Below are positions 22,714 to 32,958 of a stretch of DNA of 64,000 bases, piece after piece. The notes beneath the pieces were generated by a model. The model searched no databases and was not told where the DNA came from. It worked only from the letters and a program-made list of their open reading frames with translations. The stretch covers positions 88,536,001-88,600,000 of the forward strand of contig OZ231127.1 in assembly GCA_965153355.1 (NCBI GenBank), in the 5' to 3' direction. The DNA comes from Flaccisagitta enflata (Eukaryota; Chaetognatha; Sagittoidea; Aphragmophora). Made by a program: the position numbers and the translations under genes. Positions within the stretch are counted from its first letter, which is position 1. Each line of letters starts with the position of its first letter.

Positions 22714-23224
22714 TCTTTAAGTCTTTTTGGGGACTGGATGAACACCTACAGCTTGGTTTGAAGAGATAAAATCTCTCCTTTTTTTGTTAGTTTGGTAGCA
22801 AGGTTTCTTAACCTTGTGCAGATAAGAAAAGTGTCATCTGTAATTTCATTGATACACAAATTTATACATTTTACTCCCTCTTCTTTTTCTGAGCCACCGG
22901 GATTCGGGAATACTTTTTTTCATGAGACGATATTGTAACCTCGCGTTACTTGTTTCCAAGTTACTGTTTTTGTTTTCATGCACTGTCCAAAGTGTCCAGA
23001 TTATGCCTTCTATCTTAGCAATTCATGTCATATTGGCCGTGCTTCAAATAATTATCTCTACTGTTCAAATTTTGTCTTTGCATCGTTACATTTATACTCC
23101 TGGTGATGCTTGCTATCTCCCCAAAGCTGTACCATGTTGAGCCAATGTGCCATCAATAGAAGCATGGATTAAAATTTTTCGTTTATTACTTCCTAACGCT
23201 CACACTTCTTGAGTAGGTTAGATT
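22714..23224. other. Downstream of SLC44-like gene
   Basis: Likely 3' UTR and spacer. A 72-codon plus frame (22922-23140) is hydrophobic but has no supporting features. Confidence 0.5.
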
Positions 23225-23605
23225 GAATTCATCGGGGAAAAAGTCGAAGTCAGTCTTCGACTTTTTTGACATATTCGAGAGAAACATGGTTTTCATTTTC
23301 TCATGGGAAAGTTGATAGGAAAAGTAAATTTGATAATTTTCTTTCATTTGGCGCCAAGCAGAATGCTCTATGACAAATGTTTTTCGTTTTATGACTTTTT
23401 AAAGATTTATTTACAAAAAATTCAAATTGTTTTGCTTATCTTAAACGAGATTAATAAAGAAATGATTTAATTCATTTCCGAGCGTGCAAATGTAAGAAAG
23501 CATGTCTGTGAGCATAACTGGTCATCTGTATGAGTGATTTTGAGTATCTTAGCTCATCTAGCTCATTTAACTGGTGTTTTTTTTTATTGAAATTGTGATG
23601 AATTG
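23225..23605 (-). repeat. Family D copy (partial)
   Basis: GGAAAAAGTCGAAGTCAGTC forms a hairpin with TCTTCGACTTTTTT; TTTCATTTGGCGCCAAGCAG and AGTATCTTAGCTCATCTAGC link it to the 7 kb copy. Confidence 0.6.
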
Positions 23606-23607
23606 AA

Positions 23608-23799
23608 ACAAGGCCAGATACACGGCTACCAAAGTGGAGTGCAGGCAGGCAGGCAGGAGCAGTAATGAAAAAGGCTAAGTCAAGCATTTGGGCAGAAGCG
23701 CCCAAAAATGCCAAAAACACTAAAAATGCTAACGGTGATCAATCAATGGACCGACTGACATATATAGCAGGTTATAGAGTTGCGTGCGCAACTAAAAAT
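23608..23799 (-). mobile_element. Family A element, worn
   Basis: Start TTTTTAGTTGCGCACGCAAC at 23799; the stem complement has decayed (CTGCACTCCACTTTGG); end GTATCTGGCCTTGTT at 23608. Confidence 0.68.
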
Positions 23800-23976
23800 G
23801 TTTTAATGTCTGCGCATTAGAGTTGGGAGAACTCATGTCGGGACTGTCGGAATCGACAGTCACACCCAATGGTGTCGGTCACTCGACATCATGGTCAAAA
23901 ACCGTCACGACCTACTGACTGACAGACAAAGGAAAAGGTGAAGAAAAAGAGAGACAGACTTCTCACTTTTCTTATT

Positions 23977-23980
<4 letters not shown>

Positions 23981-24030
<50 letters not shown>
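23981..24030. repeat. (CT)n microsatellite
   Basis: CT dinucleotides. Upstream, 23830-23935 holds GTCGGGACTGTCGGAATCGA-like words that may be an old repeat. Confidence 0.93.
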
Positions 24031-24034
<4 letters not shown>

Positions 24035-24408
24035 CCTGGATCACCTACAATCTTTTCTTCTTGCTCACTGACAAGATTCTGTCCTAGTCTGTTAGGGGGA
24101 AGGGATTTGTTGTACTTTGTATCAAATCCAGATCGCCCTTTTGCATCTGATTGATTGCATTCTGTTTTCTTTCATTTACAATGTCTATTCATTCATAGTC
24201 CGTTTGTTTCGCTCCTTGTTTACAATGAGTCCAAACAATGTTTTTTCTGCATGCAAAAGCATGTCTTTAAAAGGTTGCGTCCGTTGGTTGTTTAGTTGGT
24301 TGGTTGGTCAGTCGGAAACGCTTTCATTTTACTATCTTAATGGCGCCTATGATAGCCTACTTTGCCTTGTTTTCTTTTGTTGGACATAATCCTTTCATGA
24401 GCCTTTAA

Positions 24409-24699
24409 AACAAAGCAGGATACATGGCCAATTAGTAGTCGCATGCATGTGGGCAGGGGCAATTATGAGTAGGGATGTGGAAGCGGTCGATTTTAGTGCC
24501 GCTTCCACCGCTTCCGCTTCCGCTTCCGCTTCCATTTTGTAGTACAAAAACTAGTAGCTATCCCATCCTCCAAAACGGAAGCGGTCAATCGCTTCCACAT
24601 CCCTAATTATGAGGGTGGACAGAAGCTGTACATGGTAGAACAGGGGCTGTGATGTGGATAGGCAAGGGCAGTGATGAATAGAAATTGCGCGACTAAAAA
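24409..24699 (-). mobile_element. Family A element split by the hAT MITE
   Basis: TTTTTTAGTCGCGCAATTTC at 24699 and CATGCATGCGACTACTAATT near 24440; the MITE at 24470-24605 lies in its CCTGCCC block. Confidence 0.6.
24470..24605. mobile_element. 136 bp hAT-type MITE with 8 bp TSD
   Basis: Ends TAGGGATGTGGAAGCG and CGCTTCCACATCCCTA; ATTATGAG flanks both sides (24462-24469, 24606-24613). Inside is a short CGCTTC tandem run. It has split a family A element. Confidence 0.87.
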
Positions 24700-25076
24700 A
24701 AAGAAGAAAACCAGCATCTACTTACTAAATTGTTTCTTACAAAAAGGAAAAATGTTACGAGCATATCATTCTTTCATTCATTCACTCATTCATTCATTCA
24801 TTCATTCATCCTTACTTAATGCGCGAAGCATATATCAGTAACATATGTAAACTGAGACTGAATAGGAATTAGATTTCAAAGAGCACGTCTTACAGTCTGA
24901 TACATACTGTAGAAACGAAATGGAAATGGCGTGACGGCAATAACATTTAGCAGTGACGATGTCGAAACTTATAAGAAGACATTTAAGGGAAACGAAACTT
25001 TTGCTAACCAATTGGTTTTTAGCAAGTGTCGATGATCTCTACTGAGCGTGCAAATATGAAATAATTGCAATTGAGT

Positions 25077-25535
25077 CAGATGGTCAGCGGTATCCTGCCC
25101 TGTCTGAGTAGGTTGTGCTCGAAGTTGAGGGGGGAGTAGGGCAGCGGCCCTAAAGGGGTCGATGACCTATGCTTTCACACGTATGGGGAATTTCCTCCTT
25201 CTCCTGGGATAGGGCCTTTTGGCTGGGATTTGGACCTCAAGGCTGAGATTTGGGTCTCAAGGCTGGGATCCGAGCCTCCAGACTAGGATTTTGGCCCTCA
25301 GGCTAGGATTTGGGCCTCAAGACTAGGATTTGGGCCTCAAGACTGAGATTTGGGCCTCGAGACTTGGATTTGGGCCTTGAGACTGGAATTTGGGCATGGA
25401 GACTGAGATTTGAGGGGGGGGATGGAGAAGGAGGAGGGAGGAGGAGGAGGAGGAGGAGGAGGATAAGGAGAAAATTCCCAATATGTGTGAGAGCATATAG
25501 GTTATTGACCCCTTTGGAGCCGCTGCCTAAAAGCA
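25077..25535 (+). mobile_element. Family C2 element
   Basis: Head ATGGTCAGCGGTATCCTGCC, GGGCAGCGGCCCTAAAGGGG, TCGATGACCTATGCTTTCAC; a 20-21 bp GACTGGGATTTGGGCCTCAA array; a GGA run; right end TGACCCCTTTGGAGCCGCTG. Confidence 0.78.
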
Positions 25536-25539
25536 TACC

Positions 25540-25775
25540 AGTGAGCATAGTTTATCATCTGATTGAGTGAGTTTGAGTATCTTAGCTCATCTAGCTCATT
25601 TGGCTCAGTCCCATTTTTCTCTTTTTTTCAGTGCAATCAATATATACAATTGTTCTTGATTTGATCTAACAAATAAAAAAATTTTGGTGACGGAAGACAA
25701 AAGTTTGGTGAAAAGTGACCAATGCTTACGACTTTCTTCCTCTCGGCGACAGCTGCCATTACTGGTATTTTGATG
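25540..25775 (-). repeat. Family D copy (partial)
   Basis: AGTATCTTAGCTCATCTAGC and GGTGAAAAGTGACCAATGC...TTACGACTTTCTTCC mirror 7185-7380. Confidence 0.6.
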
Positions 25776-26235
25776 TTAGGGAAAGATACTCCAAGCTCAT
25801 GTAATATCAATGCTCCAATGCTAGAGCAGAAGCAAAGTTATGTATCACAAGCGCTCAAAAGCTACTTCTCATAGCAGGCGTGTATAAAGTTGAGTATTCA
25901 CCTCCCCTTGTGGGTGGGAGGGGGGGAAATAAATGCAAAGGGTTTGGAATTGGGGAAGAAAATCAAAAGTTTGAAAAAAAGAAAAATAAATTTTTTGATG
26001 ATTTAACATTTTTGGTAGTACCAAAACTTACCATTTGATTACTACAACACAATTTAACACTGTTTGTTTTATTGCTCTGTGGGGAAAAAAATCATAGATT
26101 TTGTAAAGCGACATGTTGCGTTGTATGGAAGAAAATCAAAGGCAGGGGGGGGGGAATAATCCAAAGCCGCTCAATCATTTACACCCCTGCCTCATAGTAG
26201 ACGAAAAGAAAGCAATGATAAGTGTTAATTTTAGA

Positions 26236-26241
26236 TTTATT
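26236..26241 (-). terminator. Polyadenylation signal AATAAA of receptor gene
   Basis: TTTATT on the plus strand reads AATAAA on the minus strand, 21 bp after the TGA, implying a very short 3' UTR. Confidence 0.6.
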
Positions 26242-26262
26242 TCTCAAAAAAATCAACAAGGG

Positions 26263-26588
26263 TCATTTTTGCACTGGTAAACGCACAGACAATGGTTTGA
26301 GGTATTCATTTTCCCCTGGATTGAAGTCGACGTAGTTCTCTTCTCCTCCTTGTTGAGGGGCTTCATTTACTGAATCACGTCTGTCTTCAAAATAGACTTT
26401 GAATGACTCTTGGAAATCGTCCATTTTCACGTAAGCATCTTCGCCGCTCATTTTCTCCAGTTGAGTGCCACCGTAAGCGTTTTTCCCCTCTCCAACTGCG
26501 TCGTCTAGTATGTAGTCGTACTCGTGGTCGGCAAAATCCTCTTCCTTATCCGTTTCTTTCATCGTCTTTGAAGTTGGGTCGCTGTCGC
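26263..26588 (-). CDS. Receptor gene, last exon (cytoplasmic tail)
   Basis: Encodes the acidic tail from GDSDPTSKTM to LPVQK and TGA. Seven tyrosines lie in acidic contexts; DAYVKM fits the YxxM pattern bound by the PI3K p85 SH2 domain in animal receptors, and ENEYLKPL resembles other SH2 sites. Function is inferred from motif form only. Confidence 0.82.
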
Positions 26589-29019
26589 CTGATACGAAGT
26601 CATTGGTACATTACGCTCTAGACGTTTAATGATGAACATAGAAAATATAAGTGCTAGAGTAAATTGGGACCTACGTGTTTTTTGATTGAAAAAAAAAAAA
26701 AACAAACATTGGGAATGAAACAAAAAAATTCAAAATATTGTTTTTTGGGTCTACAGCCTTACTTAGTGCCAGTACCAGACTAATACGTGTACAATGAACA
26801 CCCAAGATTGGGGTCCTTTTTTCATGGAGCTAGTGCCTGATATAAAGTGATATATATCGTCTCTTACCATCCGCATTCACGTTTTTACTTCGGCGAATTA
26901 GAATGTAGGAAGCGAAGGCAATCGATACCATCAAGGCAAGAAGGATGACTCCAAGCATAATCCATATCCAATTTCTTGCTTCTGAAAAAATGATCAATCT
27001 GTCAAGGTGCACACGAAGGGGCAAAAAAAAAATTAAGGATATCTAGACAAACAAGCCCGATCGGGCAACTAGATGCGTCATCTGCGTGATATTAGAAGAG
27101 GCGTAACGGACGGACGGACGGACGGACAGACCCTCTTATAGAGATGCGATGACGCATCTAAAAAGGGAACCCCGTACGTTTTTGTGCCCATAGTGCTCAA
27201 AATTCAGCTCACCTTCAAAGCACTCAAAATTGATGGTAAGAAGTATATCTTTTTTATCAGGTGGTTCTAAGCAAGCATCATCATCTGGGACGGCACCCAC
27301 TGAAGACCTAAGTATAAGAAGTTCAATGATTTGCATAATGACACACCACACCGTGAGGCAAAAACACCCCCTACTTTGTTAATCTGCTTTTTAAGTAAGC
27401 TCTTTCACAATTTATACAATGATATTTTAGTTTATCCTCACAAGTTCCATGATTTTCTAAAACAAATAATTTTCCTGTTTGTAATGAAACTACACGGGAT
27501 TTTGCTGATTTCTGGGATTTCTGCGGAAACTTTAAGGCCAAAACAAAAACGGAAGATGAAAGATTGAAAGAATTTTGAAAAAAGAAAAATGGTCATCTTC
27601 ATGATTTTTGCTCCCCCATATTACCCAATTAGGGTGAAGGGATACTCCAAACTTTTTAGTTGCGTGCTACGCGACTCTAGACCCCACTTTGTCCGTCGGT
27701 CAGTTGGTTGGTCACACTTTACTTTTACTGTTTTTTAACATTTGACCATACTGCTCCTGCCCAAATGCTCTGGTGAGCTCAAATATAGCTCCTGCCCACC
27801 CACACGCGACTTGGGTAGCCGTGTATCCGGCCTTCTTTTATGTGACATGTGCAACAATTCATCCTACATAAACATGAAGCACCCAAACACACCATGCGAG
27901 GCCAGGATATTTGCTGCCTTATTACGTCTTATTTTTAGTTACGAACACGTCGGCACGTCGGCTTATCGGTTGGTCGGTCTGTAGATAACTTTTTTTCAAA
28001 AAAAGCGGTTGGTTGCTACACTGCCCCTGCTCACCCGTTCGCTACTAGGGGTCTGTTTATACGGCCTTGGTCTGTCTAAGAACCAGGGGAAAAATTTAGC
28101 ATGAAAAGAGAATTCATTTGATAGTCGTACTTGTGATATTTTTTTCATTTTCTTGAAAAATAGTTCATGCTACGTATTGCAAAATGCGAAAAGCAAAAAT
28201 TAGATAAGGCTTTAAATGCGATTTGCACTCTTGTTATTGCTACTGTCAATACTTACAGCAAACTAGAATCACCCTCTGCGTAAGGATAATCAACCTCAAA
28301 TCGGCAGTAGCTTTTTTCACAATCGAATTTCGAGATGAGATGAGTAGCTTTATGAACAACAAAATAGAAATGGAGTGAATACAGGATTAATATGATTAAT
28401 TATGATTATGGCAATTTCGACAATAAAGTGGGATATCCATGCGCTTGAATAAAGAGTGCGGTTTTCAAAAATAAAAAATTAAAAAATTGGAAAAAAAATT
28501 AAATTAGGTAAAATAAAGATGAAAATAAAAAATCATATTAAAACATATTTTTCATTTTTCTACATCTTTTCCGCCTTCGCTTTCTTTTTGTTATTTATAT
28601 ACTATTCATACTAGTTGCTACCCCCACAATGAAATGGGAAGCAGCCAATCATGGTTGAAAGCTCTTATAAATTGAATAAAACAATTACTCTTACCGTTGC
28701 AAAACATTTGAGGGTCTTGGGATGCTAGGCAATCACTACCAGCCCTTTTTTGGCCTTGTTGGATGCCTGAAAAAAAATTTAAGGCAATCTGTTATTCTCA
28801 TTACATTGGAATGATGTGTTCCTTGGAAGACTCTTCCTAGTCTTCCTCTCCTCCCCCTCTACCCCCCCCCCCCAAAAAAAAAGGGTAGATTAACTCAATC
28901 AGATGATGTGATCTAATCTTACCAAGAATTCTAATTGTCAAATCATCAATGCAATTTACTTCGCCAGTAATACTATCAAAATCGGAAGCAGATGACGGGC
29001 AAAAACTTTGCTCAGGCAT
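26263..29019 (-). CDS. Single-pass receptor: Cys-rich (Gal-lectin/SUEL-like?) ectodomain, Tyr-rich tail
   Basis: Six minus-strand exons join in phase: 29019-28923, 28766-28695, 28347-28257, 27307-27213, 26981-26868, 26588-26263. All internal junctions are GT..AG, and the sum is 264 codons plus TGA counting from the first Met in exon A. The ectodomain has eight cysteines (7, 23, 45, 55, 66, 71, 99, 116) with LTIRILG after the second, and DCEKSYC later. Spacing recalls the SUEL / galactose-binding lectin fold (Cys..hydrophobic-I-I, CNGxxxC, hydrophobic strand-Cys), but this is a judgement by eye. TM segment about 124-147, then basic stop-transfer RRSK. The 117-residue acidic tail carries tyrosines at 180, 182, 195, 209, 222, 242 and 252, including YVKM and YLKP contexts. 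A polyA signal (AATAAA) lies at 26241-26236. No signal peptide is present, so upstream exon(s) are missing. Confidence 0.8.
26868..26981 (-). CDS. Receptor gene, exon E (transmembrane)
   Basis: A 114 bp exon between TTTTTTCAG and ATG|GTAAGA. Encodes a 24-residue hydrophobic helix starting IWIMLGVILLALMVS, followed by RRSK, so the C-terminus is cytoplasmic. Confidence 0.85.
27045..27164 (-). mobile_element. Family A class 3 (GATGCGTCATC stem) in receptor intron
   Basis: TTTTTAGATGCGTCATCGCA at its start, (GTCC)5, and near the end GATGACGCATCTAGTTG, complementary over 12 bases, then CGGGCTTGTTTG. A compact 120 bp copy, sense with respect to the host gene. Confidence 0.8.
27213..27307 (-). CDS. 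Receptor gene, exon D
   Basis: A 95 bp exon. The acceptor ACTTAG is chosen over the nearby TTCAG because only it keeps the phase. Encodes SSVGAVPDDD ACLEPP...INFECFE and ends GAAG|GTGAGC; it closes the cysteine-rich module. Confidence 0.8.
27370..27645 (+). repeat. Truncated, old family B copy upstream of receptor exon D
   Basis: Keeps AATCTGCTTTTTAAGTAAGC, GGCCAAAACAAAAACGGAAG and GGTCATCTTCATGATTTTTG; both ends are lost. Confidence 0.65.
27653..28071 (+). mobile_element. Two family A elements (27653-27838, 27932-28071)
   Basis: The first has TTTTTAGTTGCGTGCTACGC with body CACACTTTACTTTTACTG and CACACGCGACTTGGG; the second is older, with TTTTTAGTTACGAACACGTC and ACCCGTTCGCTACTAGG. Confidence 0.7.
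28257..28347 (-). CDS. Receptor gene, exon C
   Basis: A 91 bp exon after TTGTTCATAAAG, ending GCT|GTAAGT. Encodes ATHLISKFDCEKSYCRF... with the paired cysteines at 66 and 71 and an acidic stretch. Confidence 0.8.
28695..28766 (-). CDS. Receptor gene, exon B
   Basis: A 72 bp exon between an excellent acceptor (TTTTTTTTCAG) and donor (CG|GTAAGAG). Encodes GIQQGQKRAG SDC...MFCN; two ectodomain cysteines. Confidence 0.8.
28923..29019 (-). CDS. Receptor gene, first recognised exon (5' limit uncertain)
   Basis: Encodes MPEQSFCPSS... to CIDDLTIRIL and ends CTTG|GTAAGA. The 5' edge is unclear: possible acceptors are AATCAAG just upstream of the Met or CCTGAG just after it (which would give phase 0). 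The Met is not followed by a signal peptide, so an upstream leader exon is expected. Confidence 0.7.
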
Positions 29020-29039
29020 GGTTTTAGCTTGATTGAGGC

Positions 29040-29790
29040 AATGTCATTTGTTCACGTAAAATTAAACTTGTTGTTTTTGTTTTTTGTTTGTTTGTTGTCG
29101 TTTTTTAAAAAGTTTTTTCTTCTTTCTTATCCTAGATAGATTCCTTCACTAGGCGTAAAATTAATTTTTGTGATCGTTTTTTTTTTTGTTTTATTGAGAT
29201 TTATGTCCGGCAGGGCGGCAGGCCTACTTTTCTCGAACTGTTATCGAGCCTTTCCATTTATAAGAATCAGGATTCGGCCTTTTGATCAATGATCATGCGG
29301 GACTCGTTTGGATCCTTGTAGATGTAGATAAGGAAACCCTTTACCCGGGATAGAAGCGTTAGGTTAGGTCTCCTGCTACTATTTGTTAGCTTAATGCTTC
29401 TACAAGCATCGTCATTGATGGTAGTTCTACCAATGGTACTACTATACTAGTACTATAGTCCATCTGTAACAGTTAGCATTTGTCAGCGCTTTAGATCTGT
29501 TATTGCTGATTGCGATTGTACTTAAACTCGTTCTCATCCTTTGAAAATGATAATCATTTGACTGATTGTGTTTGCAGGTGTGCTGAGCGTTATTGAAATC
29601 CACATCCCTGATCTATCAAGAAACAAGTCATCGGCTCAAAATGACTGAGAAGCTCATCGTTTGGTAAGAATTTTGCAGATAGGGTTGAGTGAAATTGGGG
29701 GAAATGAGCTCCGTCCTTATCTTAGTAATTTTGAAATTGGTTTTCGGTTGAATTCTGTCTTTTTGCCTGTCTCTCTGTCCAACCTTTTTA
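29040..29790. other. Region 5' of the receptor exons
   Basis: T/G-rich then unique DNA. I find no convincing minus-strand signal-peptide exon here. A plus-strand ATG with 7 codons and GTAAGA donor at 29641-29663 is noted but unsupported. Confidence 0.4.
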
Positions 29791-30005
<215 letters not shown>

Positions 30006-30399
30006 GACAAAAAAGAAGGAGAAAAATAGGAAAAGGACAAAAGACAAAAGAAAAAAAAAGAAAAGAAAAAGACCAAAAAAAAAAAAAAAAAAAAGAAAAG
30101 AAAAGTAAAAAAGAAGAAAAGAAAAAAGAGAAAAAAAAATGGGTCCAAAAAGTTGTAACTGGCGGAATAAGTTGTAATTGTTACAGATTTACCATTGGCA
30201 AAAAAAGAAAAAAAAAGAAGAAATATGGAACTGGAATTTGTTTGTTTTCAAGTCGTATCATAGATAATGAAATGAGCGTAGCGCACTTTACATAGATTGC
30301 TAGACGCGAGGCTGGCTGAAGCGTTTCCTGCATCACAATATTTGCAACTCGCATCGATAGCTATGGTAATATGGTACCTATTATAGTATTATACCCATG

Positions 30400-32040
30400 A
30401 TAGTATGAGACAGGATAGGGCTGATACCCTGTCATCAATTACAACTGCAACGAAAGAAACCTTTGTTATGCCTAGAGCATTTATATTGAGGAAATCTGTT
30501 TTATATCATTTAAAAGCATATGATCTACGGTTTTTTCATGCAAAATTTCAAAGCTCTGGCTCCAATGGTTTGGCCACAACACCTTTTTACGTGAAAAAAA
30601 TGCTAAACAAGTTTGAACAAGTTTTGAATAGTAGAATATTTCAATGTAAGCTTAAATTTTTTTAATTAGGACGTACAGAAGGACATACGGAGGAAGACAT
30701 GGGCGTGGTTGTACTGGAACACGTCCCAGTTGGGTGCTTCACATAGCAAAAGATGCTTATTTCTTTTCATCCTCTTGACCTATTGTGAAGTGGCAAAGTT
30801 TAGGACCTTTACCATTTTTCTTTTATCAAAAATTGTTGATCTTCTGTTTTTTAGAAAATTGTTTTTGAGCGCCTAATTTGTATATTGCAGTGGGATAAGA
30901 AAATATGCTGATCTTTTTTGAATTAGCTTTTACAAGTTTCTGCTCTTTAAAGAATTGTTAATCTGCTTTTTCACAAGCTCTTTCGTAACTTATGCTGTGA
31001 TATTTTAATTTATTTTTATAAAGATCATTATTTTCTATAACTAACAATTGTTCCTTTTGTAACAAGACTACACAGGATTTTGCTGAATTCTGGGAATTCA
31101 GTGGAAACTTTAAGGCCAAAACAAAAACGGAAGATGAAAAAATTTTCAAAAAGGGAAACGGCCATCTTCATGATTTCTTTAACTCCGTATTGGGTTAGCG
31201 GGACGAGAAGAAACTCAAATTTTTTGCTATTCGAAGCCCCCAAACGTCCCAGGAAACGAAGACGTCTATCGAGTGGCTTGTGAGCGGTGGTGGATAAACA
31301 GAATGGGGACTTTCGAAGGGGAAAACAAAAGAAGATAAACCTCTGGACACCCTGGGTTTTTTTTAAAACACTAAAAAACACTACCCAGGCGTAGAAAGAG
31401 GGGCAGGAGGAAGAAAATGGGGTTAGTTTTGACCCTTAGCCTGTTTTGATGAAAAATACTCTCATTAAGAACCGCAAAAAAACAATTTCATTGGGGAAAA
31501 CCTAAAAAGGTGAAAATGAGGAAAAGAAGAAGAAATAACTATCATGATGTGCATTTGAAATGTTTTTTGCAGTCTTGTATTATTTTGTTCTGTTACATCA
31601 GGTCGTTCTCCCCGTTGAAGGCTGTAATAGCCGAAAATTTGGAGAAAAAAATAAATGTATTTTTTTAATTGTTTAAAAAATTTAAAATAAATGTATTTTT
31701 TTGATTGTTTAAAAAATTTAAAGAATGCAAAAAATCAATATATTTGCAAGTATTTTTGACAAATTTATTCATTTTCATTCAATTTTTATTAAGATAGAAC
31801 AGTTTTTATATGAAAAATTGATCAAAAATGATGCTTTTAAGGTAAATCTTGTCAAATTTGTAAATCATGTGGAAACTAAACCTTTGGAGCCAGTGCTTTG
31901 AACTTTTGCATGAAAAAGCCGTAGGTAATATGCTTTCAGATAATACAAAGCCGAGTTTTGCAAGATAGATAATTTAGGCACAATAAAGGTTTCTTTGGTT
32001 GCAGTTTTATTTGATGACAGGGTGTTGCAATACGTCCACA
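30400..32040. repeat. Inverted duplication bracketing a family B element
   Basis: 30407-30650 (GGCTGATACCCTGTCATC..., AAAGAAACCTTTGTTATGCC, GGCTCCAATGGTTTGG) recurs inverted and diverged at about 31790-32035. Between them sit the family B copy at 30732-31240 and an AT-rich, unique stretch (31260-31780) with no gene evidence. Confidence 0.65.
30732..31245 (+). mobile_element. Family B element (about 520 bp, inverted ends)
   Basis: Starts GGGTGCTTCACATAGCAAAA and ends TTTTTTGCTATTCGAAGC, so the ends are imperfect inverted repeats. Diagnostic internal words are GTATATTGCAGTGGGATAAG and CCAAAACAAAAACGGAAGAT. No coding frame is conserved between copies. Confidence 0.78.
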
Positions 32041-32294
32041 GAGCGATAGTAGAGTAACAATTTGAGGCGATTACGCTTATCTTTGCCTGTTTACATTCCC
32101 ATGGACAAAAGAAGTTTCCAGCTTCTTTTATAATCGAAATTCAACGACAAAGCCTTCATTGTCCACCAATAACGTAGTTAGTTGTTCTCATTTTACGTCG
32201 CGTGCACTCAGCTCTATAACCTGTTATGTCTGTTGGTCGGTCTGTCAGTGTCTTGGCTAGTCAGCTTGTAACGCTTAATGGCACTCATGAGCGA

Positions 32295-32584
32295 TTTTTA
32301 GTCGCGTGCTACGCGACTCTACACCCCGCTTTGTCCGTCCGTTGGTCTGTCCGTCCGTTGGTCCGACCGTCACACTTTACTTTTTTTGGGTTTTTACGGT
32401 TTTTGGCCTCACTGCTCCTGCCCTAATGATATGGTTACCTTTGTTATGGCCCCTGCCCACCCGCACGCGACTGGGGTAGCCATGTATCCAGCCTTGTTGT
32501 TTTCGACCCCTGCCCAATGTTTGATAAGCTTGTTTTATTGCTGCCCCTGCCCACTCGCACGCGTCTTGAGTATCCGGCCTTGAT
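32295..32584 (+). mobile_element. Family A element (GTCGCGTGC stem) plus second tail, upstream of TULIP gene
   Basis: TTTTTAGTCGCGTGCTACGC, GTCC runs, ACTTTACTTTTTTTGGG, CCCGCACGCGACTGGGGTAG, CCAGCCTTGTT at 32499. A second block GACCCCTGCCCA...CACGCGTCTTGAGTATCCGG follows to 32584. The TULIP start codon is only 92 bp further. Confidence 0.78.
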
Positions 32585-32676
32585 TGCCCACCTATCGCTC
32601 TCAGTTATCGTAGAGTGGATTTTTTTCCATTTCGTAGCTAGGAATAAGTTCAGATTTTAGTATCAGGCAATAAAAA

Positions 32677-32958
32677 ATGCCGCTGCGAGGTTTATTGACG
32701 TGGTGTTTTAGCATCGCCCTAATCCTCGTGACTACTGGCATCGTCTCGGCCGCGGCATCCTTGTCAAATCACGCCGAAGAGCATCCTGGCCTGAAAGTCC
32801 TCGCACGTTCCGTAGCCACCTTCATTCGAGTTTTCTTTCGTCATGACGCTCAACCCGATCATTCCACTCCGTCCACGAATGGTCTGAATGCCACTTCCGC
32901 GAACGCTAAGATTGTGCCTTCTATTTCTTCTGCTCCCTTTGGACGAATAACCACTCAG
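32677..32958 (+). CDS. TULIP-like gene, exon 1 (signal peptide)
   Basis: 94 codons ending ITTQ at CAG|GTCGGT, phase 0. The open frame continues only into T10/G10 homopolymers, supporting the splice. Signal peptide about residues 1-27 by hydrophobicity. Confidence 0.78.

Noticed and set aside
29641-29663. Tiny start exon ATG ACT GAG AAG CTC ATC GTT TG|GTAAGA
   Set aside because: The start context and donor are good, but no following plus-strand exon was found; the next open frame (30405) is part of an inverted repeat.
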